64,000 nucleotides of DNA from Mucilaginibacter gossypii (GCF_900100945.1 NZ_FNCG01000003.1:582715-646714); one strand, 5' to 3'. Counted from the stretch's first letter, positions 43,395-52,841 are shown. The notes: generated by a model not told the origin, from the sequence alone. Program-made: numbers and translations.

Positions 43395-44720
43395 CTATAT
43401 ATATCGATTTATCAAATTTTCGATGTATTCTTGTTTACCGCTTGTCACTTTAGGTTCGCCGTTAGCTATCGCATAGTTACGCAAATCTTCCAAAGAAACC
43501 TTACCCTCTTCAAAATCTTTCCCGGTGCCGGCATCAAATGACGCATACCTGTCGGTACGTAATTTTTTGTATTCTGATTTTTGCAGGATATTATCAGCTG
43601 TTACCAATGCCCTTGCAAAAAGGTCCATACCACCAATGTGTGCATAAAACAAATCAGCAGGATCAGTAGAGTTACGGCGGATCTTGGCATCAAAGTTAAT
43701 ACCACCACCCTGGAAGCCGCCTGCTTCAAGAATAATCAGCATACATTCTGTCACTTCATTGATATCATTCGGGAACTGGTCTGTATCCCAGCCATTCTGT
43801 GAATCACCGCGGTTAGCATCTATCGAACCTAATAAACCCGAATCGGCAGCTACCTGAAGCTCATGTTGGAAAGTGTGGCCTGCTAAAGTAGCGTGGTTAA
43901 CTTCAAGGTTCAGTTTAAAATCATTGATCAGGTCGTATTTCTGCAAGAAGCCCAGTACGGTTGCTGCATCATAATCATACTGGTGCTTGGTTGGCTCACA
44001 TGGTTTAGGCTCGATGAAGAAAGTGCCTTTAAAGCCTTGTTTGCGCGCGTAATCTTTAGACGCGTGTAAAAACCGAGCTAAATGCTCCTGCTCGCGTTTC
44101 ATATTGGTGTTGAGCAGACTCATGTAACCTTCGCGACCACCCCAGAAAACATAGTTTTCGCCACCTAATGCAATAGTTGCATCCATAGCAGCCTTAACCT
44201 GCGCACCGGCATGCGCCAATACATGAAAATCGGGGTTGGTTGATGCTCCGTTCATATAACGTTTGTGGCTGAACAGGTTCGCAGTACCCCAAAGCAGTTT
44301 TACCCCGCTGGCAGCCTGTTTTTGTTTGGCATAATCAACCAAAGCCTGCAAACGACGATCATTTTCGGCAACATCATTGCCATAGTCAACCACGTCAACG
44401 TCGTGGAAACAGTAGTAAGGCAGGTTCATTTTGGTCAAGAACTCAAACGCTGCATCCATTTTGTCTTTAGCGCGCTCAACAGCGTCAGCTTTTTCATCCC
44501 ATGGGAAAACGTGCGTAGCACCGCCAAACGGATCGGCACCGTTACCGCAGAACGAATGCCAGTAAGCACCTGCAAAACGTAAATGGTCTTTCATTGTTTT
44601 GCCTGCCACCACCCTGTCCGCGTCATACCAGCGAAACGCCAGCGGGTTGTCTGATTCAAGACCTTCAAATTTTATCTGGCCTATTTCTTTGAAAAATTCT
44701 TTTTCGCCTGTTACTATCAT
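43395..44720 (-). CDS. xylA: Xylose isomerase
   Basis: A 441-residue class II xylose isomerase that converts D-xylose to D-xylulose with two divalent metals in a TIM barrel. Key segments are [33 protein letters not shown] with the metal-binding Glu, [20 protein letters not shown] and [19 protein letters not shown] with the Asp ligands. Length fits class II (about 440). It lies 111 bases after xylB; the gap contains a direct repeat, but no terminator is visible. Confidence 0.97.
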   Translation of the reverse strand: MIVTGEKEFFKEIGQIKFEGLESDNPLAFRWYDADRVVAGKTMKDHLRFAGAYWHSFCGNGADPFGGATHVFPWDEKADAVERAKDKMDAAFEFLTKMNLPYYCFHDVDVVDYGNDVAENDRRLQALVDYAKQKQAASGVKLLWGTANLFSHKRYMNGASTNPDFHVLAHAGAQVKAAMDATIALGGENYVFWGGREGYMSLLNTNMKREQEHLARFLHASKDYARKQGFKGTFFIEPKPCEPTKHQYDYDAATVLGFLQKYDLINDFKLNLEVNHATLAGHTFQHELQVAADSGLLGSIDANRGDSQNGWDTDQFPNDINEVTECMLIILEAGGFQGGGINFDAKIRRNSTDPADLFYAHIGGMDLFARALVTADNILQKSEYKKLRTDRYASFDAGTGKDFEEGKVSLEDLRNYAIANGEPKVTSGKQEYIENLINRYI

Positions 44721-44730
44721 TTTAATTATT

Positions 44731-44756
44731 GAATTAGTGAGTTATTGAATTAGTGA
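44731..44756. repeat. Direct repeat between xylB and xylA
   Basis: GAATTAGTGA occurs at 44731-44740 and 44747-44756, separated by GTTATT, just upstream of the xylA start. It resembles AT-rich phrases dispersed between genes in Bacteroidota. Confidence 0.5.
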
Positions 44757-44831
44757 TTTTTTTATTGGGCAATTGTTTAATTATTTATTTGGATACACGG
44801 GCAACACCTTTCGCCTTTAACCTTTTCCCTT

Positions 44832-46307
44832 TCACCTCAGTTTCGCTTCTAAAAGGGCTTTCCACTCCTGGTAAACGGGCTCAAACTGGTCGGTTGTTGG
44901 TTCAACCAGTTTAATGGCTTTGATATTGCTGAATGCCTCGGCCGGTGATTTGAAGATGCCTGCGCCTATACCTGCGCCTAAGGCAGCGCCTACACTTCCG
45001 TCGTTATTATAGAGCTCGACAGGAACGCCTGTGGCATTTACAAAAGTTTGGGTAAACAGATCGCTCAGGAAAAGGTTGCTTTTGCCCGCACGGATCACAG
45101 TAGGGTTCATACCATTGCCGCGCATAATGTCAAAGCCATAACGAAACGACGAGGCTATCCCCTCCTGCACAGCCCTGAAAATATGTGCCGGTGTATGCAG
45201 GTTAAGGTCGATATTTTGAAAATGCGCGCCTACCTGCTTATTATTTAACATACGCTCGGCACCATTGCCAAAAGGCAGTACCTGTAGGCCTTCGCTGCCC
45301 AAAGGGGCTTTTTCAGCTTCGGCATTCATTTGGTTATAGCTATAGCCCGTACCGAACGTGTTTTTTACCCAGCGATATAAGCTTCCGGTTCCGTTAATAC
45401 AAAGCAACACACCAAGTCTTTTCTGTTCGGTGGCATAATTAACGTGTGCGAAGGTGTTAATGCGCGATTGTTGATCATAAACCAATTGATCGTTTACTCC
45501 ATATATAACGCCCGATGTGCCAGCAGTAGCAGCTACTTCGCCGGGATTTAGTACATTTAACGATAAGGCATTGTTGGGCTGATCTCCTGATTTATAGGTA
45601 ACAGGAATGCCTGCTTTTAAATTCAGTTTTTCGGCGACTGATGCCTGCAAACTTCCGTGCGATGAAAATACAGGATTAATAACCGGAAACAGGCTTTCGT
45701 CAAAACCAAAATAATTGATGATCTCTTTGGAGATGCCATTGGTTTTGAAATCAAAAAACACCCCTTCAGATAATGCCGATACAGATGTGGTGATCTCGCC
45801 GGTAAGCTTCATGGCGATATAATCACCAGGCAGCATGATCTTATCTATTTTACTGTAGATCTCCGGTTCGTTCTCTTTTACCCAGGCCAGTTTTGAGGCC
45901 GTAAAGTTGCCCGGCGAATTGAGTAGATGAGATAAGCAATGTTCTTCGCCAATTGTAGCAAAAGCTTTATCGCCAATTTCAACGGCGCGGCTATCGCACC
46001 ATATAATACTATCACGAAGTACGTTTTGATTTTTATCAACAAGTACAAGGCCGTGCATTTGGTAAGCGATACCAATGGCAGCTATATCTTTTGAGTTGTA
46101 ACCTCCCTTAGCATGACAGCGCTCCAATGCTTTGTGCGCCTGCTCCCACCACATTGAGGGAGATTGTTCGGCCCAGCCGGGATGCAAGGCTTTAATTGGC
46201 GACTCCTGGTCAGGGTATTGTGCCGAAGCGATTGTATTTTGCGTTGCGGCGTCAACAACACTTACTTTTACCGACGAAGTACCTATATCGATCCCTAATA
46301 ACAGCAT
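44832..46307 (-). CDS. xylB: Xylulokinase
   Basis: A 491-residue FGGY-family kinase that phosphorylates D-xylulose. The N-terminal ATP-site segment LLGIDIGTSSVKVS, the MHGLVLVD loop, the catalytic Asp in YKSGDQPNNALS and the late phosphate-binding GTSGVIYGV segment are visible. It is the first gene of the xylose operon, divergent from the LacI-family regulator, and a predicted promoter and operator lie 60-100 bases upstream. Confidence 0.95.
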   Translation of the reverse strand: MLLLGIDIGTSSVKVSVVDAATQNTIASAQYPDQESPIKALHPGWAEQSPSMWWEQAHKALERCHAKGGYNSKDIAAIGIAYQMHGLVLVDKNQNVLRDSIIWCDSRAVEIGDKAFATIGEEHCLSHLLNSPGNFTASKLAWVKENEPEIYSKIDKIMLPGDYIAMKLTGEITTSVSALSEGVFFDFKTNGISKEIINYFGFDESLFPVINPVFSSHGSLQASVAEKLNLKAGIPVTYKSGDQPNNALSLNVLNPGEVAATAGTSGVIYGVNDQLVYDQQSRINTFAHVNYATEQKRLGVLLCINGTGSLYRWVKNTFGTGYSYNQMNAEAEKAPLGSEGLQVLPFGNGAERMLNNKQVGAHFQNIDLNLHTPAHIFRAVQEGIASSFRYGFDIMRGNGMNPTVIRAGKSNLFLSDLFTQTFVNATGVPVELYNNDGSVGAALGAGIGAGIFKSPAEAFSNIKAIKLVEPTTDQFEPVYQEWKALLEAKLR

Positions 46308-46368
46308 AGCCTATTCAGATTTTTGTATGATTTTTTGGTTGTATTTATTAATTGGTAACTTAACGCAA

Positions 46369-46398
46369 CGAAAATAAAGAAATAAATAAAAATTGCAA
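46369..46398 (-). promoter_or_regulatory. Predicted Bacteroidota promoter of xylB
   Basis: On the minus strand TTG (46398-46396) is followed after 19 bases by TATTTTCG (46376-46369). This fits the Bacteroidota -33 TTG and -7 TAnnTTTG pattern with one mismatch. The -33 element lies inside the LacI-type palindrome. Confidence 0.5.
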
Positions 46399-46406
46399 TC
46401 GATTGC
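46395..46406. promoter_or_regulatory. LacI-type operator palindrome between xylB and the regulator
   Basis: GCAATCGATTGC is a perfect 12-bp palindrome with a central CG, the layout of LacI-family operators. It overlaps the predicted xylB -33 element and lies 32 bases before the regulator's ATG, so binding could control both genes. Confidence 0.65.
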
Positions 46407-46437
46407 GTAAAATATTTTTTCCAATTTGCACGCTATA

Positions 46438-47475
46438 ATGAAGAAAGTTAAACGCACCACCATTTATGACATTGCCGCAAAGCTCGGCATAACCGCGTCT
46501 TCCGTATCAAGAGCGCTGAATAACAGTAGCCAGGTGAACGAAAAAACCAGGGAGCTGATTATCAAAACCGCCGATGAGCTCAATTATAAACGCAACACCC
46601 TTGCCTCCAACCTGCGCAAAGGACATTCAAAAACTATTGGCGTAGTGGTGCCGCGGATAAACCAGAACTTTTTCAGTAACGTGATAGCCGGCATTGAGGA
46701 AACAACCTATCAAAAAGGATATAACCTCATCATATGTCAGTCGGGCGAGGTGCATGATAAGGAAATTCAATGTGTAAATACGCTCATTAATCAGCATGTG
46801 GATTGTATAGTGATCTCGGTATCGGCCGATAGCTATGATTACCAGCACCTGCAAAATGTGCTCGACCATGGCATTCAGCTGATCCAGTTTGACCGTGTTG
46901 CTGAAGAACTGGAAACGCTTAAAGTGATCAACGACAACGAACAGGCTTCATTTGAAGCGGTATCGCACCTGATAGAAAACGGCTATAAACGTATCGCTTT
47001 ACTTGAAGGCCCCCAAAATCTCAACATTTTTCGCCAGCGAAAAAACGGGTACCTAAGGGCATTAGAAACGCATAAGGTGAAAGTGATTGACGAACTGGTG
47101 GTTGAAAATGCATGGACAAAGGAGCTTGGTGCCGAAGCTACCCGTAAGCTGCTTAACCTCCCCCACCCGCCGGATGCAATATTTGCCTCTACGTCTGATT
47201 TTTCGGCCTTAGGTGTTTTGGAGGTAGCCAATGTTATGAATATCAAGGTACCTTCAGAGTTAGGTATTTGCGGTTACTCTAATGAAGCTTTTACAGAGAT
47301 TACCAGTCCATCGATAACCACTATAGATCAGTTTAGCGTTTATATGGGCAAAACCATTGGCAACCTGTTTTTCCAGGAGATTGCCAACGTCGAGGTTTCG
47401 GTTAAACCCAAGATTATCAGTATTAAGCCTGAGTTGATTATAAGGGGATCGACGAAAAAGAACAGCTCGCTCTAA
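46438..47475 (+). CDS. LacI family transcriptional regulator
   Basis: A 345-residue repressor-type protein. The helix-turn-helix begins at residue 6 (TTIYDIAAKLGITASSVSRALNNSSQVNEKTRELI), with the hinge helix NTLASNLRKGHSKTIGVVVP. The periplasmic-binding-protein-like sensor domain (INQNFFSNVIAGIEETTYQKGY..., GICGYSNEAFTEITSPSITTIDQ) follows. The ATG at 46438 is chosen over an upstream start at 46426. It is divergent from xylB and probably controls the xylose operon; the ligand is inferred to be xylose or xylulose. Confidence 0.92.
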   Translation: MKKVKRTTIYDIAAKLGITASSVSRALNNSSQVNEKTRELIIKTADELNYKRNTLASNLRKGHSKTIGVVVPRINQNFFSNVIAGIEETTYQKGYNLIICQSGEVHDKEIQCVNTLINQHVDCIVISVSADSYDYQHLQNVLDHGIQLIQFDRVAEELETLKVINDNEQASFEAVSHLIENGYKRIALLEGPQNLNIFRQRKNGYLRALETHKVKVIDELVVENAWTKELGAEATRKLLNLPHPPDAIFASTSDFSALGVLEVANVMNIKVPSELGICGYSNEAFTEITSPSITTIDQFSVYMGKTIGNLFFQEIANVEVSVKPKIISIKPELIIRGSTKKNSSL

Positions 47476-47759
47476 CCCCCTCTAACTAGGGCAAGCATAA
47501 AGTGAAGGCTACTTGTGCCGCGGCTTAGCAGCACAAATAGTTTTCGTTAATAGTCGGCCCTCCATACTTGCGCCAGTAAAAAGCATTGTCGTTTCTCTCT
47601 AGCAGTGAACACTGTGTTTGTAAATTTTTACTAAATTATCCTCATTAATACAACACTCGTCGGATAGAAAACATATTTTAAATTCAATATCGATAAGCAT
47701 TTAGTTACAGATTTGTTACATTAAGCTTTAATTTCAACCATTATTTAAGTGTAACACAT

Positions 47760-49082
47760 ATGGATGATTTTTTAGCGGCCAGATCCCAAATGGCCTTATC
47801 GTTAGGTTTTCATATCATATACTCCTGTATCGGCATGGTGATGCCGGTTTTTATGGCGATATCACATTATAAATGGATCAAAACCCAGGACCCGGTTTAT
47901 AAAAACATCACTGTAGCCTGGAGTAAAGGCGTGGCCATATTTTTTGCCACCGGCGCGGTATCCGGCACCATGCTCTCTTTTGAGCTCGGCTTACTTTGGC
48001 CCGGCTTCATGAAACACGCCGGACCGATCTTCGGGATGCCGTTTTCGTTAGAAGGCGTCGCCTTTTTCATCGAAGCTATAGCACTTGGCTTATTCCTTTA
48101 TGGCTGGAACAAATTAAATAACTGGGTACATTGGACAGCCGGGGTTATTGTCGGTATAAGCGGCGTTGCATCAGGTATCCTCGTAGTGTCAGCCAATTCC
48201 TGGATGAACAGCCCTTCCGGTTTCGATTTTGTGAACGGACAGTATATCAATATTGATCCCATAAAAGCAATGTTCAATAAAGCCTGGTTTTCAGAATCAT
48301 TGCATATGATTATAGCCGCCTTTTCGGCAACAGGTTTTGCAGTGGCCGGGATCCATGCGCTCATGATCTACCGTAAAAAGAATATCGCTTTCCATACTAA
48401 GGCGTTTAAAATAGCTATCATCTTTGGGGCAGCCGCAGCTATTTTACAACCTTTCAGCGGCGACTTATCAGCCAAAAACGCAGCTAAACGCCAGCCTGCA
48501 AAACTGGCCGCAATGGAAGCTTATTTCCACACCCAGGAATACGCACCGCTGGTTATCGGTGGTATTCCTGATACCGCTGCAAAAAAAGTGAATTACGGTT
48601 TAGAGATCCCCGGCCTGTTAAGCTTTTTAGTGCATGACAATTTTAAAACACAGGTAAACGGGTTGGATAAAATCCCTGTTAAAAACCAGCCGCCAGTGGC
48701 TGTTACTCATTACGCATTCCAGATTATGGTGGGTATAGGCGTTTTGATGATGCTGATGGGGGGCATTTATTTTTACGAGCTCTGGAAAAAGAAGGACCTG
48801 CTCTCTAAACCATGGTTCCTGAAAACTTTTATCTGGGCGACACCACTTGGTTTTATAGCCCTTGAAGCCGGATGGACGGTGACCGAGGTTGGCCGCCAGC
48901 CATGGATCATACAAGGTGTTATGCGTACCAGCGAGGCAGTTACGCCAATGCCAGGTATCCAATATTCGTTTTACCTGTTCAGCTTTATTTATTTTTCGCT
49001 GAGTGTAGCTGTTATATTTTTATTAAAAAGGCAAATCCAGATGGTGCCTGAATTGTATGACCGTAAAACTGCCCAGCCATGA
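47760..49082 (+). CDS. cydA: Cytochrome bd oxidase subunit I, short Q-loop type
   Basis: A 440-residue integral membrane protein with about nine helices. It holds the haem ligands His18 (LSLGFHIIYS) and His182 (SESLHMIIAAF), the proton-path Glu98 and Glu105 (SLEGVAFFIEAI) and the conserved GRQPWIIQGVMRT. The quinol-binding loop is short (QPAKLAAMEAYFHT followed by only a few dozen residues), and total length is well below the roughly 520 of the long-loop enzyme. It reduces oxygen to water using quinol, often under low oxygen. It overlaps cydB by four bases. Confidence 0.95.
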   Translation: MDDFLAARSQMALSLGFHIIYSCIGMVMPVFMAISHYKWIKTQDPVYKNITVAWSKGVAIFFATGAVSGTMLSFELGLLWPGFMKHAGPIFGMPFSLEGVAFFIEAIALGLFLYGWNKLNNWVHWTAGVIVGISGVASGILVVSANSWMNSPSGFDFVNGQYINIDPIKAMFNKAWFSESLHMIIAAFSATGFAVAGIHALMIYRKKNIAFHTKAFKIAIIFGAAAAILQPFSGDLSAKNAAKRQPAKLAAMEAYFHTQEYAPLVIGGIPDTAAKKVNYGLEIPGLLSFLVHDNFKTQVNGLDKIPVKNQPPVAVTHYAFQIMVGIGVLMMLMGGIYFYELWKKKDLLSKPWFLKTFIWATPLGFIALEAGWTVTEVGRQPWIIQGVMRTSEAVTPMPGIQYSFYLFSFIYFSLSVAVIFLLKRQIQMVPELYDRKTAQP

Positions 49083-50092
49083 TGTTATATATTGTAATTC
49101 TTTTTCTTTTTGCGGCTATCACCCTCTACTTTTTATTGGGCGGAGCTGACTTCGGTGCTGGCATTATCGAGCTTTTTACATCAACTGACAATAAACACCG
49201 CACCCGCAATATCATGTACCAGGCTATCGGCCCAATTTGGGAGGCCAATCACATGTGGCTGATCATTACAGTGGTAGTACTTTTTGTAGGATTTCCGGTT
49301 ATTTATAGTGAAATGTGCATTTACCTGCATATTCCCTTACTGGTAATGCTGCTTGGAGTAATAGCCCGGGGCACCGCATTTTCGTTCCGTAATTATGACG
49401 CCATTAAAGACGAAAAAACACAGGCATTTTATACGCATATATTCGTTTATTCAAGTTTTGTTACACCATTGTTCCTGGGTATCATTGCAGGCAGTGCCCT
49501 ATCCGGGCAGATTGATCCTAAAGCCACTGATTTTCTGCACGCTTACATCTTTAGCTGGTTTAACTGGTTTTCAGTATCTGTTGGCTTTTTTACCGTGGCA
49601 CTATGCGGTTTCCTTGCAGCTATTTATATAGTTGGTGAAACGGAAGATGTTGACGAAATTAAACGCTACATCCGTAAGGCAAAGATTATGAACATAGCCG
49701 CCGTGATATGTGGTGCATTGGTGTTCTTAGCTTCTCATTTTGAGCACGTTCACCTGGCCAGCTGGATTTTTGGCAACCCCGTAAGCTTAGTTTCGGTAAT
49801 TGCTGCAACCATTTCATTGGTAGTGCTTTATCTGATTATATCACACCGCAGAAACAGGCAATGGATCAGGGTGCTTGCTGCCTTCCAGGTGTGTATGATA
49901 TTGATATCGGTAGGGTTTTCGCGCTTCCCGAGGTTCGTTATTTTTAAGGATGGCAGTTCTATGTCTTTACTTACCGAACATGCCAATAGCAATAGTATCG
50001 ATGACCTGGGGATTGGTTTATTGGTGGGTAGCTTGTTTATATTGCCGGCGCTGGGCTATTTGTATTATGCGTTTAAAAAGAAAGACCGTTGA
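49079..50092 (+). CDS. cydB: Cytochrome bd oxidase subunit II
   Basis: A 337-residue membrane protein with about eight to nine helices. Family features are YFLLGGADFGAGIIELFT at the start, AIGPIWEANHMWLIITVVVLFVGFP and RGTAFSFRNY. It forms the second subunit of the bd oxidase and is translated from an ATGA overlap with cydA. A second ATG follows immediately and could also be used. No cydX- or cydDC-like gene is next to it. Confidence 0.94.
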   Translation: MMLYIVILFLFAAITLYFLLGGADFGAGIIELFTSTDNKHRTRNIMYQAIGPIWEANHMWLIITVVVLFVGFPVIYSEMCIYLHIPLLVMLLGVIARGTAFSFRNYDAIKDEKTQAFYTHIFVYSSFVTPLFLGIIAGSALSGQIDPKATDFLHAYIFSWFNWFSVSVGFFTVALCGFLAAIYIVGETEDVDEIKRYIRKAKIMNIAAVICGALVFLASHFEHVHLASWIFGNPVSLVSVIAATISLVVLYLIISHRRNRQWIRVLAAFQVCMILISVGFSRFPRFVIFKDGSSMSLLTEHANSNSIDDLGIGLLVGSLFILPALGYLYYAFKKKDR

Positions 50093-50162
50093 TTTTTTTG
50101 ATCACGCTGATTTCGTTGATTTGATTATAATATTTATTTGCAAAGCTTAACCGTCTTTATCT

Positions 50163-50178
50163 GTCTTGTTTAAAAGAC
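50163..50178. promoter_or_regulatory. Inverted repeat upstream of the GntR-type regulator gene
   Basis: GTCTT (50163-50167) and AAGAC (50174-50178) form an inverted repeat 32 bases before the GTG start of the regulator. It may be an autoregulatory operator; evidence is weak. Confidence 0.3.
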
Positions 50179-50209
50179 GAGATGTGCTGTCAAATATTAC
50201 ATTTGTGTT

Positions 50210-51238
50210 GTGAAGAATTATTTAAAGATCCTGTCAATCGACGAATATTCCATTACGCCTAAGTACCTGCAACTCTCCAATGCTATTATCAGGGCCATTG
50301 AAAGCGGGCAGATTGTAAAGGATGATATGCTCCCTTCAATCAATGATCTCAGCTATGCACTGGATACTTCCCGCAATACCATTGAGCGCGTTTATAAGGA
50401 ACTGAAGGAAAAAGGCATAGTAAGCTCGGTTCCGGGAAAAGGCTTTTTTATTTCCAATACCGATTTTCAGAAGCCACTTAAGATCTTCCTACTGTTCAAC
50501 AAACTCAGCGCGCACAAGAAAATTATTTATGATGCCTTTGTTGCTACTATCGACGAGCAGGCTGCTATAGATTTTTATATCTACAACAACGATTTTTACT
50601 TTTTTAAAAAGATCATTGCCGAAAGTATCCAGAGCGATTATGCCAAATACATCATTATCCCACATTTTTTAGATAATGAAACCAAGGCTCATGAAATTAT
50701 CAATACCATCCCTAAAGACAAGCTGATTTTACTGGACAACCTTGTACCTGGTGTAAACGGTAAATTTGCTGCTATATATGAGAATTTTGCGACCGACGTT
50801 TATGAGGCGTTGAAGAGCATGTTGGATAGCCTCAGTAAATACCATACGCTCAAGCTGATTTTCCCCGGCAAAACCTATCACTCTAAAGAGATTATGAAGG
50901 GCTTCCTGAATTTTTGCAGGCAGTATGCTTTTGAATACGGTATAGTTGAAACGTTATCTACAGAAACTATACAGAAAAATACCGTATATATCAGCCTTAC
51001 AGAGGACGACCTGGTTGAACTTATTAAAAAGATCATCGCCTCCGATTTAAAAGTGGCTAAGGACGTTGGCGTGATATCCTATAACGAAACGGCGCTTAAA
51101 GAGATCATTCTTGACGGCATCACTACCATCTCAACCGATTTTAAATTGATGGGCAGCAAAACTGCCGAGTTTGCGCTGAATAACTGCCACGAGCATTTCG
51201 CTGTGCCGTTTACAGTGCGATTGAGAAGCTCGTTGTAA
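50210..51238 (+). CDS. GntR family regulator with LacI-like sensor domain
   Basis: A 342-residue regulator with an N-terminal GntR winged helix (ITPKYLQLSNAIIRAIESGQIVKDDMLPSINDLSYALDTSRNTIERVYKELKEKGIVSS). The C-terminal domain resembles a periplasmic-binding-protein fold of the type found in AraR-like proteins (KIFLLFNKLSAHKKIIYDAFV..., DVGVISYNETALKEIILDGITTIS). It therefore probably senses a sugar. The start is a GTG at 50210, right where the domain begins. It is convergent with the DUF1080 gene; a link to the 51345-54173 genes is likely but unproven. Confidence 0.87.
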   Translation: MKNYLKILSIDEYSITPKYLQLSNAIIRAIESGQIVKDDMLPSINDLSYALDTSRNTIERVYKELKEKGIVSSVPGKGFFISNTDFQKPLKIFLLFNKLSAHKKIIYDAFVATIDEQAAIDFYIYNNDFYFFKKIIAESIQSDYAKYIIIPHFLDNETKAHEIINTIPKDKLILLDNLVPGVNGKFAAIYENFATDVYEALKSMLDSLSKYHTLKLIFPGKTYHSKEIMKGFLNFCRQYAFEYGIVETLSTETIQKNTVYISLTEDDLVELIKKIIASDLKVAKDVGVISYNETALKEIILDGITTISTDFKLMGSKTAEFALNNCHEHFAVPFTVRLRSSL

Positions 51239-51260
51239 CCCCCTACCCCCTAAAGGGGGA
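51239..51260. repeat. G/C-run repeat after the GntR-type gene
   Basis: CCCCCTACCCCCTAAAGGGGGA directly follows the stop codon and contains the same CCCCTAAAGGGG unit as 35280-35291. Confidence 0.6.
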
Positions 51261-51288
51261 ACGATAGTTTAAAAGTAACGATGATTGA

Positions 51289-51320
51289 AGACTTGCGAAG
51301 TTTTAAAACTTCGCAAGTCT
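51289..51320. terminator. 32-bp perfect palindrome between convergent genes
   Basis: AGACTTGCGAAGTTTT (51289-51304) is followed immediately by its exact reverse complement. It lies between the convergent GntR-type and DUF1080 genes and could end transcription in both directions, although T runs are short. It may also be a copy of a dispersed repeat. Confidence 0.65.
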
Positions 51321-51344
51321 GGATTTTAGCATATTATGTGCTGT

Positions 51345-52706
51345 TTACTTCAACTCCTTAACCTTAATACTCCTGAAAAACACTTCATTGCCATGATCTT
51401 GTAGTAATAAATGCCCTTCAGCGGCTTCGCCAAAGTTTTTCCAGATTTTGTACTTACTGATTGCTACCAGGTCGCGGAAAGTTTTTGAACCGCGTTCGTA
51501 TTCCAGTACTTTAACACCGTTCAGGTAGTGCTCAACATGGTTGTTTGGATATACTACCACACGACCAGTATTCCAGGCACCTATCGGGTGTACAAAACGT
51601 TCTTGTTTATTGGCTTTGATAAGGTCATACAACGAGGCTAATGTACGGTCGCCATCGCGGCCAAGTTTGGCATCGGGGTGCAGTTTATCATCAAGTACCT
51701 GGTACTCCAAGCCAATAGCCGACCCTTTGGTAACTTCAGACAGGGTGACAAAATATTTGACACCGCTATTAGCACCCGGAGTAAGCTTAAACTCAAACGA
51801 CAGGTCAAAAGCGCTATAATTATCATTGGTTACGATATCGCCGCCGCCTGATTCTTCTTGTCCTGCAGATGGCAGCACGTGCATAGTGCCGTTAGCATAT
51901 TCCCAGCCTTTTTCAGGAAAACCTTTGAGGGTTGCACCGCGCCAGCCGGTATTGGTTTTGCCATCATATAATAACTTCCAGCCATTTGCTTTTTCGGCCG
52001 CTGTTAAGCTGTTTGGTGTAAGGTTAACAACATACACATCCTTTGGAAAAGGGGTGGCTTTTAAATTATTGGTCTTTAGATTAATATTCTTAAAGTATAC
52101 CTTTTTGCCTGCCTGTTTTTCCTCACTTACCGCATGCACCTGTAAACCTATAAAGCCTTTGCTATCGATAGTATCAACAACATCGCTTGCAGGGACACCA
52201 TTTACCCATGTCTTCATTTCGTTGCCGATACATTCAATTTTAATGTGATTGTATTCGCCTACTTTAAATGCATCTTTGGCTTTAGGGTTCAGATCAAGCG
52301 GATAAAGCCAATCGCGACGGCCTTCGTCATAAATACCACCAGTCCATTTGCGTGAGGACGGGTCTATTTCAAATTGCCTGCCATAAACTTTTCCTTTGCC
52401 CTTATTACCGGCCGGGTCGTAATGGCTGCGGGTTTGCACGCCCGAATTACTCAACTCACTTTCAATTTTTGCATCCAACTCTAATATAAAATTACCGTAT
52501 TCCTTTTCGGTAACTAAAAATGAATTGCCCGAGTTGAGTACAGTAGTGCCTACTATAGCGCCGTCTTCTACTTTATAATCGGCATTGCCGGCAAGCTTTT
52601 TCCAGCCTTTAAGAGTTTTACCATCAAACAGTTTGGTTTGCGCGCTTACTGGGCTATATGCCGTTGACGCCAAAAGCATAATTGCAGGGTAGATTATTTT
52701 TTTCAT
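51345..52706 (-). CDS. Double DUF1080 protein (3-keto-disaccharide hydrolase family)
   Basis: A 453-residue exported protein with a signal peptide (about 1-22, ending SAQ) and two DUF1080 concanavalin-like domains in tandem. The first is at about 23-212 (KLFDGKTLKGWKKL..., FILELDAKIESELSNSGVQTRSHYDP) and the second at about 235-453 (WKLLYDGKTNTGWRGA..., DLSFEFKLTPGANSGVKYFV). Recent work ties this family to hydrolysis of 3-keto-glycosides. It lies 135 bases after a Gfo/Idh/MocA oxidoreductase gene, a fitting partner for such chemistry. Confidence 0.9.
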   Translation of the reverse strand: MKKIIYPAIMLLASTAYSPVSAQTKLFDGKTLKGWKKLAGNADYKVEDGAIVGTTVLNSGNSFLVTEKEYGNFILELDAKIESELSNSGVQTRSHYDPAGNKGKGKVYGRQFEIDPSSRKWTGGIYDEGRRDWLYPLDLNPKAKDAFKVGEYNHIKIECIGNEMKTWVNGVPASDVVDTIDSKGFIGLQVHAVSEEKQAGKKVYFKNINLKTNNLKATPFPKDVYVVNLTPNSLTAAEKANGWKLLYDGKTNTGWRGATLKGFPEKGWEYANGTMHVLPSAGQEESGGGDIVTNDNYSAFDLSFEFKLTPGANSGVKYFVTLSEVTKGSAIGLEYQVLDDKLHPDAKLGRDGDRTLASLYDLIKANKQERFVHPIGAWNTGRVVVYPNNHVEHYLNGVKVLEYERGSKTFRDLVAISKYKIWKNFGEAAEGHLLLQDHGNEVFFRSIKVKELK

Positions 52707-52736
52707 ATTTGATATTTTCTTGTTTGATTAAAAATA

Positions 52737-52830
52737 TGTCATTGCGAGGAACGAAGCAATGAGCCCCCTCTAAATCTCCCCCAGAAGGGGAGATTTTAAA
52801 AGTTTTTAAAGCCCTCTCCTCTGGAGAGGG
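52737..52830. repeat. Composite dispersed repeat between the oxidoreductase and DUF1080 genes
   Basis: Three units lie in a row: CATTGCGAGGAACGAAGCAA (52740-52759); a hairpin AAATCTCCCC/GGGGAGATTT with a 5-base loop (52772-52796); and CCCTCTCC/GGAGAGGG with a 3-base loop (52812-52830). All resemble short repeats common in Bacteroidota genomes. The last ends 12 bases from the oxidoreductase stop codon. Confidence 0.7.
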
Positions 52831-52841
52831 TTGGGTGAGGC

